Source of the DNA: Rhinopithecimicrobium faecis | GTDB taxonomy: Bacteria > Bacteroidota > Bacteroidia > Sphingobacteriales > Sphingobacteriaceae | Direction: 5' to 3' | Length of the DNA: 64,000 nt | Assembly: GCA_017942165.1 (NCBI GenBank) | Contig: JAGKSB010000001.1 | Location: 248,001-312,000, forward strand | In this document: in pieces, positions 36,231 through 46,517 of the stretch | Position numbering within the stretch: position 1 is the first letter of the stretch | How the letters are laid out: the number at the start of each line of letters is the position of its first letter | Translations under genes and position numbers: made by a program | Notes under the pieces: model-generated | Database searches by the model: none | The model's input: the letters and a program-made list of their open reading frames with translations, nothing else | Told to the model about the DNA's origin: nothing

Positions 36231-38036
36231 CTATTGGAATTTTTTAGCGTTTACTTTACGTTCACCTTCAGTTAAGTAGATTTTACGTAAACGAGTCGAT
36301 AAAGGTGTAACCTCGATGTACTCATCACCTTGGATATACTCCATAGATTCCTCTAAAGAGAATTTAATCGCTGGTGCGATACGTGTGTTATCATCCGTAC
36401 CTGAAGCACGCATATTTGTTAACTGCTTACCTTTAACGATGTTAATAGTTAAGTCGTTATCACGGATATGCTCACCTAAGATTTGACCTTCATAAATATC
36501 AGCTCCTGGATCCACGAAGAATTTACCACGATCTTGTAATTTATCAATCGAGTATGCTGTCGTAGTACCTTTATCTAAAGAGATTAATACACCATGCTGA
36601 CGTCCAGGGATCGTACCTTTCCAAGGCTCGTAACCTTTCAAACGGTGAGCCATTACAGCTTCACCTGCCGTAGCCGTCAATACGTTGTTACGTAAGCCGA
36701 TGATACCACGCGAAGGGATTTCGAACTCTAAGTGTTGCATTTCACCTTTTGTCTCCATAATTAATAACTCACCTTTACGCTGTGTTACTAACTCGATAAC
36801 TTTACCAGAAACTTCAGCAGGAACGTCTACAACCAATACCTCTACTGGCTCACATTTCTTACCATCAATTTCTTTTAAGATTACTTGTGGCTGACCTACT
36901 TGTAACTCATAACCTTCACGACGCATCGTCTCGATTAATACCGATAAGTGAAGAATACCACGGCCATATACTAACCATGCATCAGGAGATTCTGTAGGCA
37001 CTACACGTAATGCTAAGTTTTTCTCTAATTCTTTTTGTAAACGGTCATGGATATGACGAGAAGTTACAAATTTACCTTCTTTACCGTAGAATGGAGAGTT
37101 GTTAATCGTAAACAACATGTTCATCGTAGGCTCATCGATAGAGATAACTTCTAATTGTTCTGGGTTTTCAAAGTCAGCGATTGTATCACCGATATCAAAA
37201 CCTTCGATACCAACTACCGCACAGATATCACCACATTTAACTTCAGAAACTTTAACTTTTCCTAAGCCTTCAAATGTATATAATTCTTTAACGCGAGATT
37301 TTACTACTTTACCGTCACGTTTCATTAATGAAACAGGTTGGTTTTCTTTGATTGTTCCACGTGCAACACGACCAATAGCGATACGACCTACGAAAGTAGA
37401 GTAGTCTAAAGAGGTGATTTGCATTTGTAATGTACCTTCGTTATAAGGAGCTGGAGGGAAATGATCAATGATAGCATCTAATAAATCAGATACATCTTCT
37501 TTTGGCTCTTTCCAGTCTGTAGACATCCAACCGTTTTTAGATGAACCGTATAATACTGGGAACGCTAATTGCTCTTCTGTAGCATCTAAAGAGAAGAATA
37601 AGTCGAATACATTTTCGTAAACTTCATCCGGACGACAGTTTTCTTTATCAACTTTGTTTACAACAACTAAAGGTTTTAAGCCTAAAGCTAACGCTTTTTG
37701 CGTTACGAAACGTGTTTGAGGCATTGGACCTTCAAAAGCATCGACAAGTAACACAACACCATCAGCCATTTTCAACACACGCTCAACCTCACCACCGAAA
37801 TCGGCGTGACCAGGAGTATCGATAACGTTGATTTTCACACCTTTATACTGAACAGATACGTTTTTAGATACGATAGTGATACCACGTTCACGCTCTAAAT
37901 CATTGTTATCTAAAATTAGATCACCTGTACCATCATTATCTCTAAAAAGATTTGTAAAGTGTAAAATTTTATCAACCAAGGTCGTTTTACCGTGATCGAC
38001 GTGAGCGATGATCGCTATATTTCTGATATTCTGCAT
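36231..38036 (-). CDS. typA: Translational GTPase TypA/BipA
   Basis: This 601-residue ribosome-associated GTPase of the EF-G/LepA group is involved in stress and 50S assembly. The G1 loop is AHVDHGKTTLVDKIL, G2 is in RERGITIVSKN, G3 is DTPGHADFGGEVERV and G4 is NKVDKENCRP. The C-terminal domains with RGIIGLRNNVLTATAGEAVM and GVLISLDKGTTTAYSI are TypA-specific. Length is standard. It is a monocistronic gene with -7 box TATCTTTG at 38070-38077 and its own terminator. Confidence 0.97.
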   Translation of the reverse strand: MQNIRNIAIIAHVDHGKTTLVDKILHFTNLFRDNDGTGDLILDNNDLERERGITIVSKNVSVQYKGVKINVIDTPGHADFGGEVERVLKMADGVVLLVDAFEGPMPQTRFVTQKALALGLKPLVVVNKVDKENCRPDEVYENVFDLFFSLDATEEQLAFPVLYGSSKNGWMSTDWKEPKEDVSDLLDAIIDHFPPAPYNEGTLQMQITSLDYSTFVGRIAIGRVARGTIKENQPVSLMKRDGKVVKSRVKELYTFEGLGKVKVSEVKCGDICAVVGIEGFDIGDTIADFENPEQLEVISIDEPTMNMLFTINNSPFYGKEGKFVTSRHIHDRLQKELEKNLALRVVPTESPDAWLVYGRGILHLSVLIETMRREGYELQVGQPQVILKEIDGKKCEPVEVLVVDVPAEVSGKVIELVTQRKGELLIMETKGEMQHLEFEIPSRGIIGLRNNVLTATAGEAVMAHRLKGYEPWKGTIPGRQHGVLISLDKGTTTAYSIDKLQDRGKFFVDPGADIYEGQILGEHIRDNDLTINIVKGKQLTNMRASGTDDNTRIAPAIKFSLEESMEYIQGDEYIEVTPLSTRLRKIYLTEGERKVNAKKFQ

Positions 38037-38069
38037 TTAGCAAGTATTATTTATTAAATTTCAAGGGTG

Positions 38070-38077
38070 CAAAGATA
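38070..38077 (-). promoter_or_regulatory. -7 box for typA
   Basis: On the minus strand this reads TATCTTTG, 33 bases upstream of the typA ATG at 38036. No -33 TTG was seen at 17-23 bases. Confidence 0.45.
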
Positions 38078-38117
38078 TACATTTTGTACCACATATTCAT
38101 TCAGTTACGATTTTTTT

Positions 38118-39308
38118 TTATTTGATAACACCCAATTCTTTACCAACTTTTGTGAAAGCAGAAATCGCTTTATCTAAATGTGCCATCTCATGACCCGCAG
38201 AAATCTGCACACGAATACGTGCTTTTCCCTGTGGAACAACTGGATAGTAGAACCCAATTACATAAATCCCTTCGGCCAACATCTTCGTTGCAAACTCTTG
38301 TGCTAATTTAGCGTCATACAACATTACTGGAACAATTGGATGAAATCCGGGCTTAATATCAAAGCCTACTGCTGTCATCTTCTCGCGGAAATATTTAGTG
38401 TTATTTTCCAATTTATCGCGTAGGTCTGTCGTCTCCGAAAGCATATCTAATACCGCTACAGAAGCACCTGCAATTGCTGGAGCAAGGGTATTGGAAAATA
38501 AATAAGGTCTTGAGCGCTGACGTAACATGTCAATAATTTCTTTTCTACCTGAAGTAAAGCCTCCGGAAGCTCCTCCTAATGCTTTACCCAAAGTACCTGT
38601 AATGATATCTACGCGGTCGATAACATTGTATAATTCATGCGTACCACGGCCTTGCTTACCGATAAATCCTGTACAGTGGGACTCATCAATCATCACTAAA
38701 GCCTCGTATTTATCTGCTAAATCACAAATTTGATCTAAAGGTGCTACCGAACCATCCATGGAGAAGGCGCCATCCGTCACAATAATGCGGTGACGTGCTC
38801 CTTGTGCAGCCTGTAATTGTGCTTCTAAATCTGCCATGTCCGCATTTTTGTAACGGAAACGCTGTGCTTTACACAAACGTACACCATCAATAATAGATGC
38901 ATGGTTTAACTCGTCCGAGATAATCGCATCTTCTGCGCCTAATAAGGGCTCAAAAACGCCTCCGTTAGCATCAAATGCTGCGGCATATAATATGGTATCT
39001 TCCGTCCCTAAGAAAGCGGAGATTTTTTTCTCTAATTCTTTATGTATATCTTGGGTACCACAAATAAAACGTACGGAAGACATGCCATATCCATGCGAAT
39101 CTATCGCACGCTTAGCTGCTTCAATAACTGTTGGATGAGAGGATAAGCCTAAGTAGTTATTCGCACAGAAGTTGATAACTTCTTCACCGGAACTAATTTT
39201 GATGTCAGCTCCTTGTGGTGTTACGATAATACGTTCTTCTTTAAATAAACCAGCTTCTTTAATCGCTGCAAGTTCTTTTTCTAGCGTAGGTTTAAGCGTT
39301 TTATACAT
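38118..39308 (-). CDS. kbl: Glycine C-acetyltransferase (2-amino-3-ketobutyrate CoA ligase)
   Basis: This is a 396-residue PLP enzyme of the alpha-oxoamine synthase family, started at ATG 39308 ([22 protein letters not shown]). The reading frame remains open upstream to 39389, but the extra residues have no family match. KBL signatures visible are [68 protein letters not shown] and the PLP lysine in [15 protein letters not shown]. It makes glycine and acetyl-CoA from 2-amino-3-oxobutyrate, in the threonine degradation route. The close relative 8-amino-7-oxononanoate synthase is excluded by [14 protein letters not shown] and by length. No threonine dehydrogenase is in the window. Confidence 0.93.
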   Translation of the reverse strand: MYKTLKPTLEKELAAIKEAGLFKEERIIVTPQGADIKISSGEEVINFCANNYLGLSSHPTVIEAAKRAIDSHGYGMSSVRFICGTQDIHKELEKKISAFLGTEDTILYAAAFDANGGVFEPLLGAEDAIISDELNHASIIDGVRLCKAQRFRYKNADMADLEAQLQAAQGARHRIIVTDGAFSMDGSVAPLDQICDLADKYEALVMIDESHCTGFIGKQGRGTHELYNVIDRVDIITGTLGKALGGASGGFTSGRKEIIDMLRQRSRPYLFSNTLAPAIAGASVAVLDMLSETTDLRDKLENNTKYFREKMTAVGFDIKPGFHPIVPVMLYDAKLAQEFATKMLAEGIYVIGFYYPVVPQGKARIRVQISAGHEMAHLDKAISAFTKVGKELGVIK

Positions 39309-39328
39309 AATTTCTAATTTTATAGACA

Positions 39329-39336
39329 CAAAAATA
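39329..39336 (-). promoter_or_regulatory. -7 box for kbl
   Basis: On the minus strand this reads TATTTTTG, 20 bases upstream of the ATG at 39308. This supports the shorter start, since the longer reading frame would begin upstream of the promoter. Confidence 0.45.
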
Positions 39337-39435
39337 AGCTTTTTAACTGAGCGAATGCGCGAAATAAGCGAACATCCTGCGCCCAGCAAGACAATTATAC
39401 GCCTGAAAGGCTAGTAAATCGTTTGCACAATAATT

Positions 39436-40683
39436 TTATTCATAGCGCAGCGCTTCTACGGGATCTAATTTCGACGCTTTTGAAGCTGGATAGGAGCCCG
39501 AAGCCATGCCCACAAGCACACATACAAAGACGCCCAAAAACATCCAATTCCACGGTATAATAAAGGGTGCCCCCAACAGAAGTGCGACAGCATTGCCAAC
39601 CATTAAACCAAAGATCACCCCCACAACACCGCCAATAACACAAATAAATATTGCCTCATATAAAAATTGACGTTGGATAATTGTTGGAGTAGCTCCTAAC
39701 GATTTACGGATACCTATTTCCCGCGTACGCTCTGTCACGGAGACAAGCATAATATTCATCAACCCTATAGAAGCTCCAAAAAGCGTGATTATAGCAATAA
39801 CAATCGCCGCCAGTGTAACCCATATAAGATTGCTTAAAAGCATTTGCGAAATGGCATCTGCAGCGATAAGCTCAAAGTTTGTATCATCGCGTGGAGTTAA
39901 ACCGCGAATATTTCGAAATAATAACGTAGCCTCCTCTTTTAACAGCTTAAGCCGTACAGGGTCTGCTGCTGCCACGGTGATGGTAAATGAAGGCCGCCCT
40001 GCATTCATCAAGAAACGCGCCTTAGACAAGGGTATAATGGTTGCCTTATCCGCACCGAAGCCTGCAGAAACACCTTTAGACTTCAGCACACCAATTACGG
40101 TAAACTGCGTCCCGCGCACCAAAATCGCCTGCCCTAAGGGGTCGATATTCCCTTTAAAGAGGGTGGTATAAATTTCATGCCCTATAATAATTACGGGATT
40201 CCCCTTGGCAACATCGGAAGTAGAAAAATTCCGCCCTTGCTCCAACTCATAGCCCGAAGTGCTTAGGTAATTTTCATCAGCCCCCACTAAACCGATCGTG
40301 GGATTCGTCTGCTCGGAGCGAAATTTCGCTGTCGTGTTCCAGCTAACATTCGCATTGAGGGAAACGACGCCTAAGTGGCTAAAGCGCTCTTTAAAATCAA
40401 GCGCTTCGTGATAAGATATTTCGGGAAATACTTTCGCCTGCGTCCCCGACTGCCCAATACGAATATTTAAGCCGCGATTACGAATGTTAAAGGAATTGGA
40501 ACCCATGGATGAAAAGGAGCTTGTCAGGGAGCTTTTTATAGCGTCAATGGAGGTCAGCACGCCCACTAATGCTGTAATGCCTATCGCAATAATAAGCGCC
40601 GTCAGCAAGGTGCGCAATTTATTTTGCACAACAGCCTGCAAGGCTAGTTTTACAGTTTCGAAATAGGATAATTTTACAGACAT
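39436..40683 (-). CDS. ABC transporter permease (MacB/FtsX family)
   Basis: This is a 415-residue inner-membrane permease. It has an N-terminal helix (about residues 22-44), then a periplasmic MacB_PCD domain with [25 protein letters not shown] at its beginning. Three C-terminal helices form the FtsX domain, with [28 protein letters not shown] as the coupling region. [22 protein letters not shown] closes the protein, the usual family C-terminus. MacB-type permeases move lipoproteins, peptides or antimicrobials, or signal across the membrane. No ATPase or adaptor gene is adjacent in the window, so the partner must be elsewhere. Confidence 0.92.
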   Translation of the reverse strand: MSVKLSYFETVKLALQAVVQNKLRTLLTALIIAIGITALVGVLTSIDAIKSSLTSSFSSMGSNSFNIRNRGLNIRIGQSGTQAKVFPEISYHEALDFKERFSHLGVVSLNANVSWNTTAKFRSEQTNPTIGLVGADENYLSTSGYELEQGRNFSTSDVAKGNPVIIIGHEIYTTLFKGNIDPLGQAILVRGTQFTVIGVLKSKGVSAGFGADKATIIPLSKARFLMNAGRPSFTITVAAADPVRLKLLKEEATLLFRNIRGLTPRDDTNFELIAADAISQMLLSNLIWVTLAAIVIAIITLFGASIGLMNIMLVSVTERTREIGIRKSLGATPTIIQRQFLYEAIFICVIGGVVGVIFGLMVGNAVALLLGAPFIIPWNWMFLGVFVCVLVGMASGSYPASKASKLDPVEALRYE

Positions 40684-40734
40684 GAAAGCGGGCTTTAGCC
40701 TAGTAAAAATAGCAAAAAAATAAGATTAAAAAAA

Positions 40735-40764
40735 ACGCGCTTTTCAATGTTTTGAAAAGCGCGT
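40735..40764 (-). terminator. Terminator of the DUF2147 gene
   Basis: A perfect 13-base inverted repeat (40735-40747 and 40752-40764) with loop TGTT has a GC-rich base (ACGCGC/GCGCGT). On the minus strand it is followed by a T-run from the A-rich stretch at 40728-40734. It lies after the gene ending at 40828. Confidence 0.88.
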
Positions 40765-40827
40765 ATTCATATTCTTTTGTTGGTATAACGTCCGGTAAAT
40801 TATCTTTTACGCGATACATCTTATCTT

Positions 40828-41259
40828 TTACTCGATACGTTTCCAGGTTTCGGTACGCCCCATAAGGCTAATCCCGACAAAGCCTCGGACATCTAACCTA
40901 TTCGCATCTTTTAAAGTAAGCTTGGAGCTGTAGGTCTTTCCTGTCTTAGGATCGTAAATCTTTCCACCTTCATATAAGTTTTTCCCTGTTTTATTAAAGT
41001 CTGTAAGAATTTCTAAGCCCTGGATGGTGCGCGATTGCAAATTTTTATCGGGGTTTCTAAAATCTTTTTTCAACTGCCCCTTTTCATTATTTGGCTCTTT
41101 TAACCAATATAATTTACCGTAGTATTTATCCGCTCGTTTGGTAATTTCCACTCTTCCTTCTCCCGAGGGATTCTGCCATTTTCCAATAATTGGATCTGTT
41201 TGCGCAAATATACTTGCCGTAATTAACAGCGTAAGTAGCGATGTGAACAATGCTTTCAT
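40828..41259 (-). CDS. DUF2147-family secreted protein
   Basis: This is a 143-residue small periplasmic protein. A signal peptide (MKALFTSLLTLLITASIFAQ) is followed by DPIIGKWQNPSGEGRVEI, which is the typical DUF2147 start. Other family features are YYGKLYWLKEPNNEKGQ, DPKTGKTYSSKLTLKD and LDVRGFVGISLMGRTETWKR. Family members form a small beta barrel of unknown function and are common in Bacteroidota and Proteobacteria. It is monocistronic with a strong terminator. Confidence 0.88.
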   Translation of the reverse strand: MKALFTSLLTLLITASIFAQTDPIIGKWQNPSGEGRVEITKRADKYYGKLYWLKEPNNEKGQLKKDFRNPDKNLQSRTIQGLEILTDFNKTGKNLYEGGKIYDPKTGKTYSSKLTLKDANRLDVRGFVGISLMGRTETWKRIE

Positions 41260-41411
41260 ACTTATTTAGTTTATAATAGTTCCTTTAAGATACAAAATTT
41301 ATTTTATGCGTGCATAGTAATAGTGTTAAAACAAACAGTTAGGTCGTTAGTTTTTCCACATAAAAAAATAATAGCGCAATTAAATCGAAAACAATTTTCA
41401 CTAAATTAGCG

Positions 41412-41428
41412 TTATTTGTAACAAATAA
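41412..41428. promoter_or_regulatory. 17-base palindrome upstream of the small membrane protein
   Basis: TTATTTGT-A-ACAAATAA is a perfect 8-base inverted repeat about one central base. It lies 39 bases upstream of the start of the membrane-protein gene and resembles a repressor site. The plus-strand arm is one base off a -7 box. No regulator candidate is adjacent. Confidence 0.4.
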
Positions 41429-41467
41429 AAGCACCACTATAATTAAAAACTATTAAATTAAGAAAGT

Positions 41468-41815
41468 ATGAAATTTATAATCTCTCTACTTATTACAGGA
41501 ATTGTAATTGCACTGGCTAGCTGGATTACTCCAGGGGTGCAGGTTGCAGGATTTGGTTGGGCTATTGTTACAGGCTTAATCATTGGGTTTGTAAACGCGA
41601 CAATAGGTACTATTTTACGCCTTTTCACCTTCCCAATTAACTGGTTAACGCTAGGCTTAATTTCCTTTATTATTACGGTTTTGATGATCCTCTTAACGGA
41701 CAGTATTATGGGTGATAAATTTAATGTATCCGGATTCTGGACTGCGGCATTATTTGCAATAATTGTCGCTATTATTGAAATGATAGCGGGATCTTTCACA
41801 AAAAAAGATTCTTAG
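41468..41815 (+). CDS. Phage holin family 4-like small membrane protein (YvlD-type)
   Basis: This is a 115-residue protein with four hydrophobic helices at about residues 2-20, 28-48, 58-78 and 88-108. The motifs ASWITPGVQVAGFGWAIVTGLIIGFVNATIG and FPINWLTLGLISFIITVLMI match the Phage_holin_4_2/YvlD family. It is named after phage holins, but most members are chromosomal membrane proteins linked to envelope stress and no prophage surrounds it. It is preceded by a palindrome and followed by a strong terminator, so it is monocistronic. Confidence 0.85.
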   Translation: MKFIISLLITGIVIALASWITPGVQVAGFGWAIVTGLIIGFVNATIGTILRLFTFPINWLTLGLISFIITVLMILLTDSIMGDKFNVSGFWTAALFAIIVAIIEMIAGSFTKKDS

Positions 41816-41865
41816 TCAGCGGCTGAAAGTAGGCTATCTGCTAGGCCTAAGGGCATAAGACATGA

Positions 41866-41897
41866 AAAAGGGCAACAATTTAAATTGTTGCCCTTTT
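41866..41897. terminator. Bidirectional terminator after the small membrane protein
   Basis: A 16-base inverted repeat, AAAAGGGCAACAATTT with AAATTGTTGCCCTTTT, has arms 41866-41881 and 41882-41897. A few bases at its centre will form the loop. It separates the plus-strand membrane gene from the convergent SusD gene (ending at 41942), with T/A runs on both sides. Confidence 0.88.
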
Positions 41898-41941
41898 CTA
41901 TGATAAGATTGTTGTGTTTTCAATCTTAGAAGAAAGATCGC

Positions 41942-43453
41942 TTACTTCATCCACCATACTTTGGTACGTAAGATATCATCGGATCCCTGTGCGATAACCT
42001 GCTCCCGATTGGTGCTATTTTCCGTCTCCGGATACATCAGACGCTGAGGTCTAGCTGTAGGGTTAGGTGCGGACAAGGAATTAGGAATAGTAGGCAAGCC
42101 CAATCTTCTGTAATCGGCCCAAGCCTGTATACTATTAATGGAGTTTAAGGCGAGCCATTTCTGCTCGATAATACGCGCGATAGGTGCGGGTGCTTCTGCT
42201 AAGGAAACCTCCTTCTGCTGCAGATATGCTGCGGTATTATAATTTTCATTCATAATATACTTGAACGATTCGGAAATCGCATCTGCATAGTATTTAGTCG
42301 CTGTTCCTGCAATCCAGCCCCTCTGTGCGGCTTCAGCTTGTAAGAAGAGACTTTCAAAAGAGGATAGTAAAACAGCTGCTTGACTAGAAGATTTTAATAA
42401 TCCAGCAGGTTTATTTCCATTTTCTAAGGGTCCTTTAAAGGCTGAGGTATTGCTGGCATTAGAGGCTGTGGATACAGTAGGGTCGCCAAAATCAACCCCT
42501 TTATAGCTTCCATTTACAGCGACATAGAGTGCTTCTAAACGGGGGTCAGACAACCCTTTAAGTTTTTCAACAACATAATTAGTAGGTCTAATATTCGTGT
42601 AATTAACGACAGTAGCTCCCCCACTATTACGGTAGAAATTTTCATAAAATGGATTTAATTTTCCCGTTGTATTTAAATAGCCTGGTTGCACCAACGCAGA
42701 TTCTGAGCTGCTTAAAAATCCGGATCCCTCCTTCACAATTTTATCAATTTCTGTACGGATATAAGCCGCCTGACTCGCTTGCTCCGACTGTCTTAAAAGT
42801 GCTCTTAATTTAATTGTATTCCCAAATTTGGACCACAATTTCTTGTTTCCAGCAAATATAATATCATCCTGCTTAGGGGCTACTGTAGCGGCATTAATTT
42901 GTTGAATTCCTGCGGTAATAAGATTGATAGACTTCTCATATACAGCCTTTCCATCTTCATACTTCGGGCGGTTGACAGCGGACCCTAACAGCGCTTCCTC
43001 GTAAGGGACATTATTGTAAATATCTACCAGCTGTAAGAAGTGCCAAGCCATCATAATTTTTGAAATTCCGGCATAGAATAAGGCGCCCTCCTGCTCGGAT
43101 TGATCGAGCATTAATTTATAGTACAATAAATAGTTGTAGGAGTTCTCCCAGATAGGAATACCATCTCGAACATCACGAATACCCTGACCAGAATATATTT
43201 TCTCATTATAAAAAGCATTTAATCCTTCCGAAGAAGTCCCCCAATAGCCGGACCAGAAGGCTCCTAGCTGATTGAGTTGCGTAGCCTCTTGGGTCGCTGT
43301 AGCCACAAGGGCTGCTGGTAACTTCGAAGCTAAGGTTAAATTCTCCCCTACAGGAGCATTCGGGTTAACATTTACTTCTAAGAAATTCGAACAGGAGGTA
43401 GCAGTCCACGTAAATAAACCTAAAAGTGCGAGTTTTATACTATAGTTTTTCAT
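41942..43453 (-). CDS. RagB/SusD-like lipoprotein (SusD-like_2 type)
   Basis: This is a 503-residue surface lipoprotein with lipobox TATSC (Cys21). It belongs to the shorter SusD-like_2 group: NFLEVNVNPNAPVGENL at the N-terminus, YNYLLYYKLMLDQS in the TPR part, and the C-terminal EQKWLALNSINSIQAWADYRRLG with the helical signature of this family. It is the partner of the SusC protein encoded 14 bases upstream. There is no enzyme gene in the operon. The ligand is unknown; nearby receptor and AraC genes suggest iron-related or peptide/siderophore uptake, but this is weak. Confidence 0.92.
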   Translation of the reverse strand: MKNYSIKLALLGLFTWTATSCSNFLEVNVNPNAPVGENLTLASKLPAALVATATQEATQLNQLGAFWSGYWGTSSEGLNAFYNEKIYSGQGIRDVRDGIPIWENSYNYLLYYKLMLDQSEQEGALFYAGISKIMMAWHFLQLVDIYNNVPYEEALLGSAVNRPKYEDGKAVYEKSINLITAGIQQINAATVAPKQDDIIFAGNKKLWSKFGNTIKLRALLRQSEQASQAAYIRTEIDKIVKEGSGFLSSSESALVQPGYLNTTGKLNPFYENFYRNSGGATVVNYTNIRPTNYVVEKLKGLSDPRLEALYVAVNGSYKGVDFGDPTVSTASNASNTSAFKGPLENGNKPAGLLKSSSQAAVLLSSFESLFLQAEAAQRGWIAGTATKYYADAISESFKYIMNENYNTAAYLQQKEVSLAEAPAPIARIIEQKWLALNSINSIQAWADYRRLGLPTIPNSLSAPNPTARPQRLMYPETENSTNREQVIAQGSDDILRTKVWWMK

Positions 43454-43466
43454 GTTTTTTTAATTC

Positions 43467-46400
43467 TTAGAATGTCAAGTTTGCTGTAAATCCAAAAGAG
43501 CGTGTTGAAGGAATTTGTCTCCACGAAGAGTAGCCATCAGTGCCATTATAAAGGGCCTCAGGATCGCCAATCGTATTATTTTTATTGGTTACAATAAATA
43601 GGTTGTTCCCTACCAACCCAAAGGTAGCACGCTTAATTACGCCTTGTTTTCCTAATAGCGATGCCGGTAAGGTATAGGAGATTTGCAATTCTCTTAATTT
43701 TAAATAGTCTGCTTTTGCAGCGGTAACGGTTTGAATCTTTCCATAAGCAGTCCACCACGCTTTATCTCCTTTGGACATAATGGATGTATTTTCAGAAAAA
43801 GAGCCGTCGGCATTTTCAACCACAGAATTTGGTAGAATAAATTCCTCACGGTTGTACTTCACCGTCTCAGGGTGCGTTCCTGAGGCATACATACGTGGTA
43901 CGACCTCCGAATACATCCAACTTCCAATACGAGCGTCAAACTGTGCTGAAATTTGGAACCCCTTATAGCCTACACGTGTGTTAAATCCGAAAAGATAAGG
44001 GGGCACCATTGTTCCTAAAACAGTCTCATCCGCAGACTCCGAGATATTTCCGTTTTTATCTACGACAATACGCCCTAAATCATCACGCTTGAAATCCTTC
44101 ATTTTTAAGGTCGGATAAGCTTCTCCGACAATCGCATACTGCTGACGGAAGATGTTAAACTCATTCCCTGTGTAAAGCTCCTTTACTTGGTTATTCGTGT
44201 AAGAGAAGTTTAGCCCTAAATCAACATTCCAATTATTATTTTTCACTACGGCACCTTGTAATGCGAGCTCAACAATGGAATTTGTCAACCTTCCAGCATT
44301 AACAATTGATTTATTGAAGCCCGTTGCGGAAGAGGTTACAGCCTCAAATATTTGCCCCTTAGAGTCGGAATAAGCATAAGCCATATCCACATGTAAGCGG
44401 TTGTTGAATAAGCCCAACTGGAAACCCGTTTCGTAGGAAGTCACAAACTCCGGCTCAATTAACGCATTGGGGTTTGTTAATCCCGGGGTAAAGCCTACTA
44501 AATTGCCAAATGGAAATCCTCCTGTCTGTGTATAGGTCAGGTTTAATCGATATGGATCCAAGGTTACATTTCCTGTACGGTTGAAAGAGGCATACACCTT
44601 ACCAAAACTTAAAATAGAAGAATTTTTTAATGCTGGAATAGCATCGGTGAAGACAAAGGATGTACTTACCCCTGGGTAGAAGTAGCTGCGGTTATTCTTA
44701 CTCAATACCGACACTTGATCCTGACGCCCCGTTAGGGTAAGGAATAAATAGTTATTGTAGCCGACGGTTAATTCACCATACGTTCCTAAGGAACGATATT
44801 TGGTCAGCGTCGCAGCGCCATTCAACTCACCAGCGCGGGAGCCAGGGTTAAAAATATTTTCAAACAGTAAATTATTGGCTCCAATACCGATGCTCTTACG
44901 GTCGTCCATACGAATATTCTGACCTAGTAATAAACGGGTATTAAACCGCCCAAAATCTTTATTAAAACTTAAAATAAAGTCGTTATTCAAACGGGTAAAA
45001 TTATCCTGCCCATCGTTGACAGAGCCATTGACATTTCGTGCGCCAATGCTGGAAGCTAACTTCCCTACGGTAACACGCGATTCCGTCTGCTCATTGAACA
45101 TCCCAACACGATAGATCGCTTTAAACCAATCTGTAAAAGCGTAGTCAAGCTCTACTTTCGCATTAAGCGTATGCTGCTTAGCCGTATTACGTGTATTGTC
45201 AGCTAGGAAAAAAGGATTCTTCTTACTCGTATTATACCAATTTAATGGGTGTGAGGGGCTGCTCGGATCTGACCAGTTTCTATGGGAATTATAGTCGATA
45301 TTTGCAGGCTGATCGTATACCGAAGGCCAAGGACCATCTGAAGTCGTATTATTATTGAAATGGATATAGTTCACGTTATACGAAGTATTCAGCTTATTGA
45401 ATTTTCTGGTGCCGTTAAACCGCGCCCCTGTACGTGCAGATTTGTCGCCAGGAATAATCCCTTTTATACGTACATCTTGCACAGACATATAATAGGTTCC
45501 ATTATCATCCCCCCCAGAGAAGGAGATATCACTTTGGGAGGTAACCCCGGTATCAAAAGTCTGTAGGCGATTGTCCTTTTTCGTCGCAGCATATAGCGCT
45601 TGCGGCTGAAAACCATTGATAGTAGGGCCAAAGTCTTTTTGTGTACCATCAAATGCGGGCCCCCAAGAGTCCGAAATTATAGGGCTATAAACACCATTAG
45701 CTCCTTGTCCAAACCTGTTTTGTGCCGGTGGCAGGAAGAATACACGCGAGAAGTTTGTGGTGTTACTCACGGAAATCTCTCCAACACCACGCTGCCCCTT
45801 TTTAGTGGTAATCATCAAGGCACCATTCACCCCTTCGGAGCCATATAATGCCGCAGCATTGGATCCTTTAAGCACAGTGATACTCGCGATATCATTCGGA
45901 TTTAAACGCGCGATATCTGGTACAGGGAATCCATCGACCACATAAATAGGGTCATTCTTAGCCCGATTTAATGAGCGTGAACCGCGCAGACGCACCTGCA
46001 CCCCAGGGTCTGTCTTCCCTGTAGTCAGATCGCTGGCATTAATCCGTAGACCTGCAACTTTACTAGATAGCGCAAGCAAGGGATTGACTACTTTTCCGGC
46101 ATTCAAACTTTCATTATCGACTATCTGCGCGGAAGCTCCTACTTCCCGCGCTGAACGCTGGATACCTAAAGCTCCAGTAACCATCGCCTCAGCAAGAATA
46201 TTATTCTCCTTCACTAAGTATAAGGTCACCTTCTCTGCCCCTGATTTAATCTTTATGGAGTTCGTGGTATAACTTAGATGCTTGAGGACCAAGGTCTGAC
46301 CACTGTGGGCACGAATTGAAAATCCACCGGTAGACCCCGTAATCACGGAGCCAGACTTCGCATTCTCTTTCACGTAAATGCTTACGCCAGCAATGCCAGC

Positions 46401-46517
46401 ACCATTCTCCTGATCTAGCACCTGCCCTTGAATTAATAAATGCTCTTGTGCCACCGAGGATGGCGTATAGGCGAGAAAACCAAGTAAGATAAATAACAGT
46501 GTGTAAAATTTATTCAT
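43467..46517 (-). CDS. SusC/RagA-family TonB-linked outer-membrane transporter
   Basis: This is a 1016-residue importer with a signal peptide (about residues 1-23), a carboxypeptidase-regulatory-like domain (IQGQVLDQENGAGIAGVSIYV), a plug with QVRLRGSRSLNRAKNDPIYVVDGFPVPD and ITVLKGSNAAALYGSEGVNGALMITTKKG, and a long barrel ending in SFGFTANLTF. It is shorter in the N-terminal part than the first SusC in the window, and it also lacks STN. It is divergent from an AraC regulator across a 158-base gap and followed by SusD, so the AraC protein is a natural regulator candidate. Confidence 0.93.
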   Translation of the reverse strand: MNKFYTLLFILLGFLAYTPSSVAQEHLLIQGQVLDQENGAGIAGVSIYVKENAKSGSVITGSTGGFSIRAHSGQTLVLKHLSYTTNSIKIKSGAEKVTLYLVKENNILAEAMVTGALGIQRSAREVGASAQIVDNESLNAGKVVNPLLALSSKVAGLRINASDLTTGKTDPGVQVRLRGSRSLNRAKNDPIYVVDGFPVPDIARLNPNDIASITVLKGSNAAALYGSEGVNGALMITTKKGQRGVGEISVSNTTNFSRVFFLPPAQNRFGQGANGVYSPIISDSWGPAFDGTQKDFGPTINGFQPQALYAATKKDNRLQTFDTGVTSQSDISFSGGDDNGTYYMSVQDVRIKGIIPGDKSARTGARFNGTRKFNKLNTSYNVNYIHFNNNTTSDGPWPSVYDQPANIDYNSHRNWSDPSSPSHPLNWYNTSKKNPFFLADNTRNTAKQHTLNAKVELDYAFTDWFKAIYRVGMFNEQTESRVTVGKLASSIGARNVNGSVNDGQDNFTRLNNDFILSFNKDFGRFNTRLLLGQNIRMDDRKSIGIGANNLLFENIFNPGSRAGELNGAATLTKYRSLGTYGELTVGYNNYLFLTLTGRQDQVSVLSKNNRSYFYPGVSTSFVFTDAIPALKNSSILSFGKVYASFNRTGNVTLDPYRLNLTYTQTGGFPFGNLVGFTPGLTNPNALIEPEFVTSYETGFQLGLFNNRLHVDMAYAYSDSKGQIFEAVTSSATGFNKSIVNAGRLTNSIVELALQGAVVKNNNWNVDLGLNFSYTNNQVKELYTGNEFNIFRQQYAIVGEAYPTLKMKDFKRDDLGRIVVDKNGNISESADETVLGTMVPPYLFGFNTRVGYKGFQISAQFDARIGSWMYSEVVPRMYASGTHPETVKYNREEFILPNSVVENADGSFSENTSIMSKGDKAWWTAYGKIQTVTAAKADYLKLRELQISYTLPASLLGKQGVIKRATFGLVGNNLFIVTNKNNTIGDPEALYNGTDGYSSWRQIPSTRSFGFTANLTF

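Noticed and set aside
39309..39389. Upstream start (39389) for kbl
   Set aside because: The extra 27 residues have no match to the family, and the -7 box at 39329-39336 lies inside them, so the mRNA would not include this start.
41458..41799. 113-codon frame antisense to the small membrane protein
   Set aside because: It is the mirror of a hydrophobic four-helix gene. The plus-strand frame has the family signature, promoter palindrome and terminator.
41468..41815. Prophage remnant (holin)
   Set aside because: The holin-family name reflects a chromosomal membrane-protein family. There is no lysin, tail, integrase or terminase gene around it.
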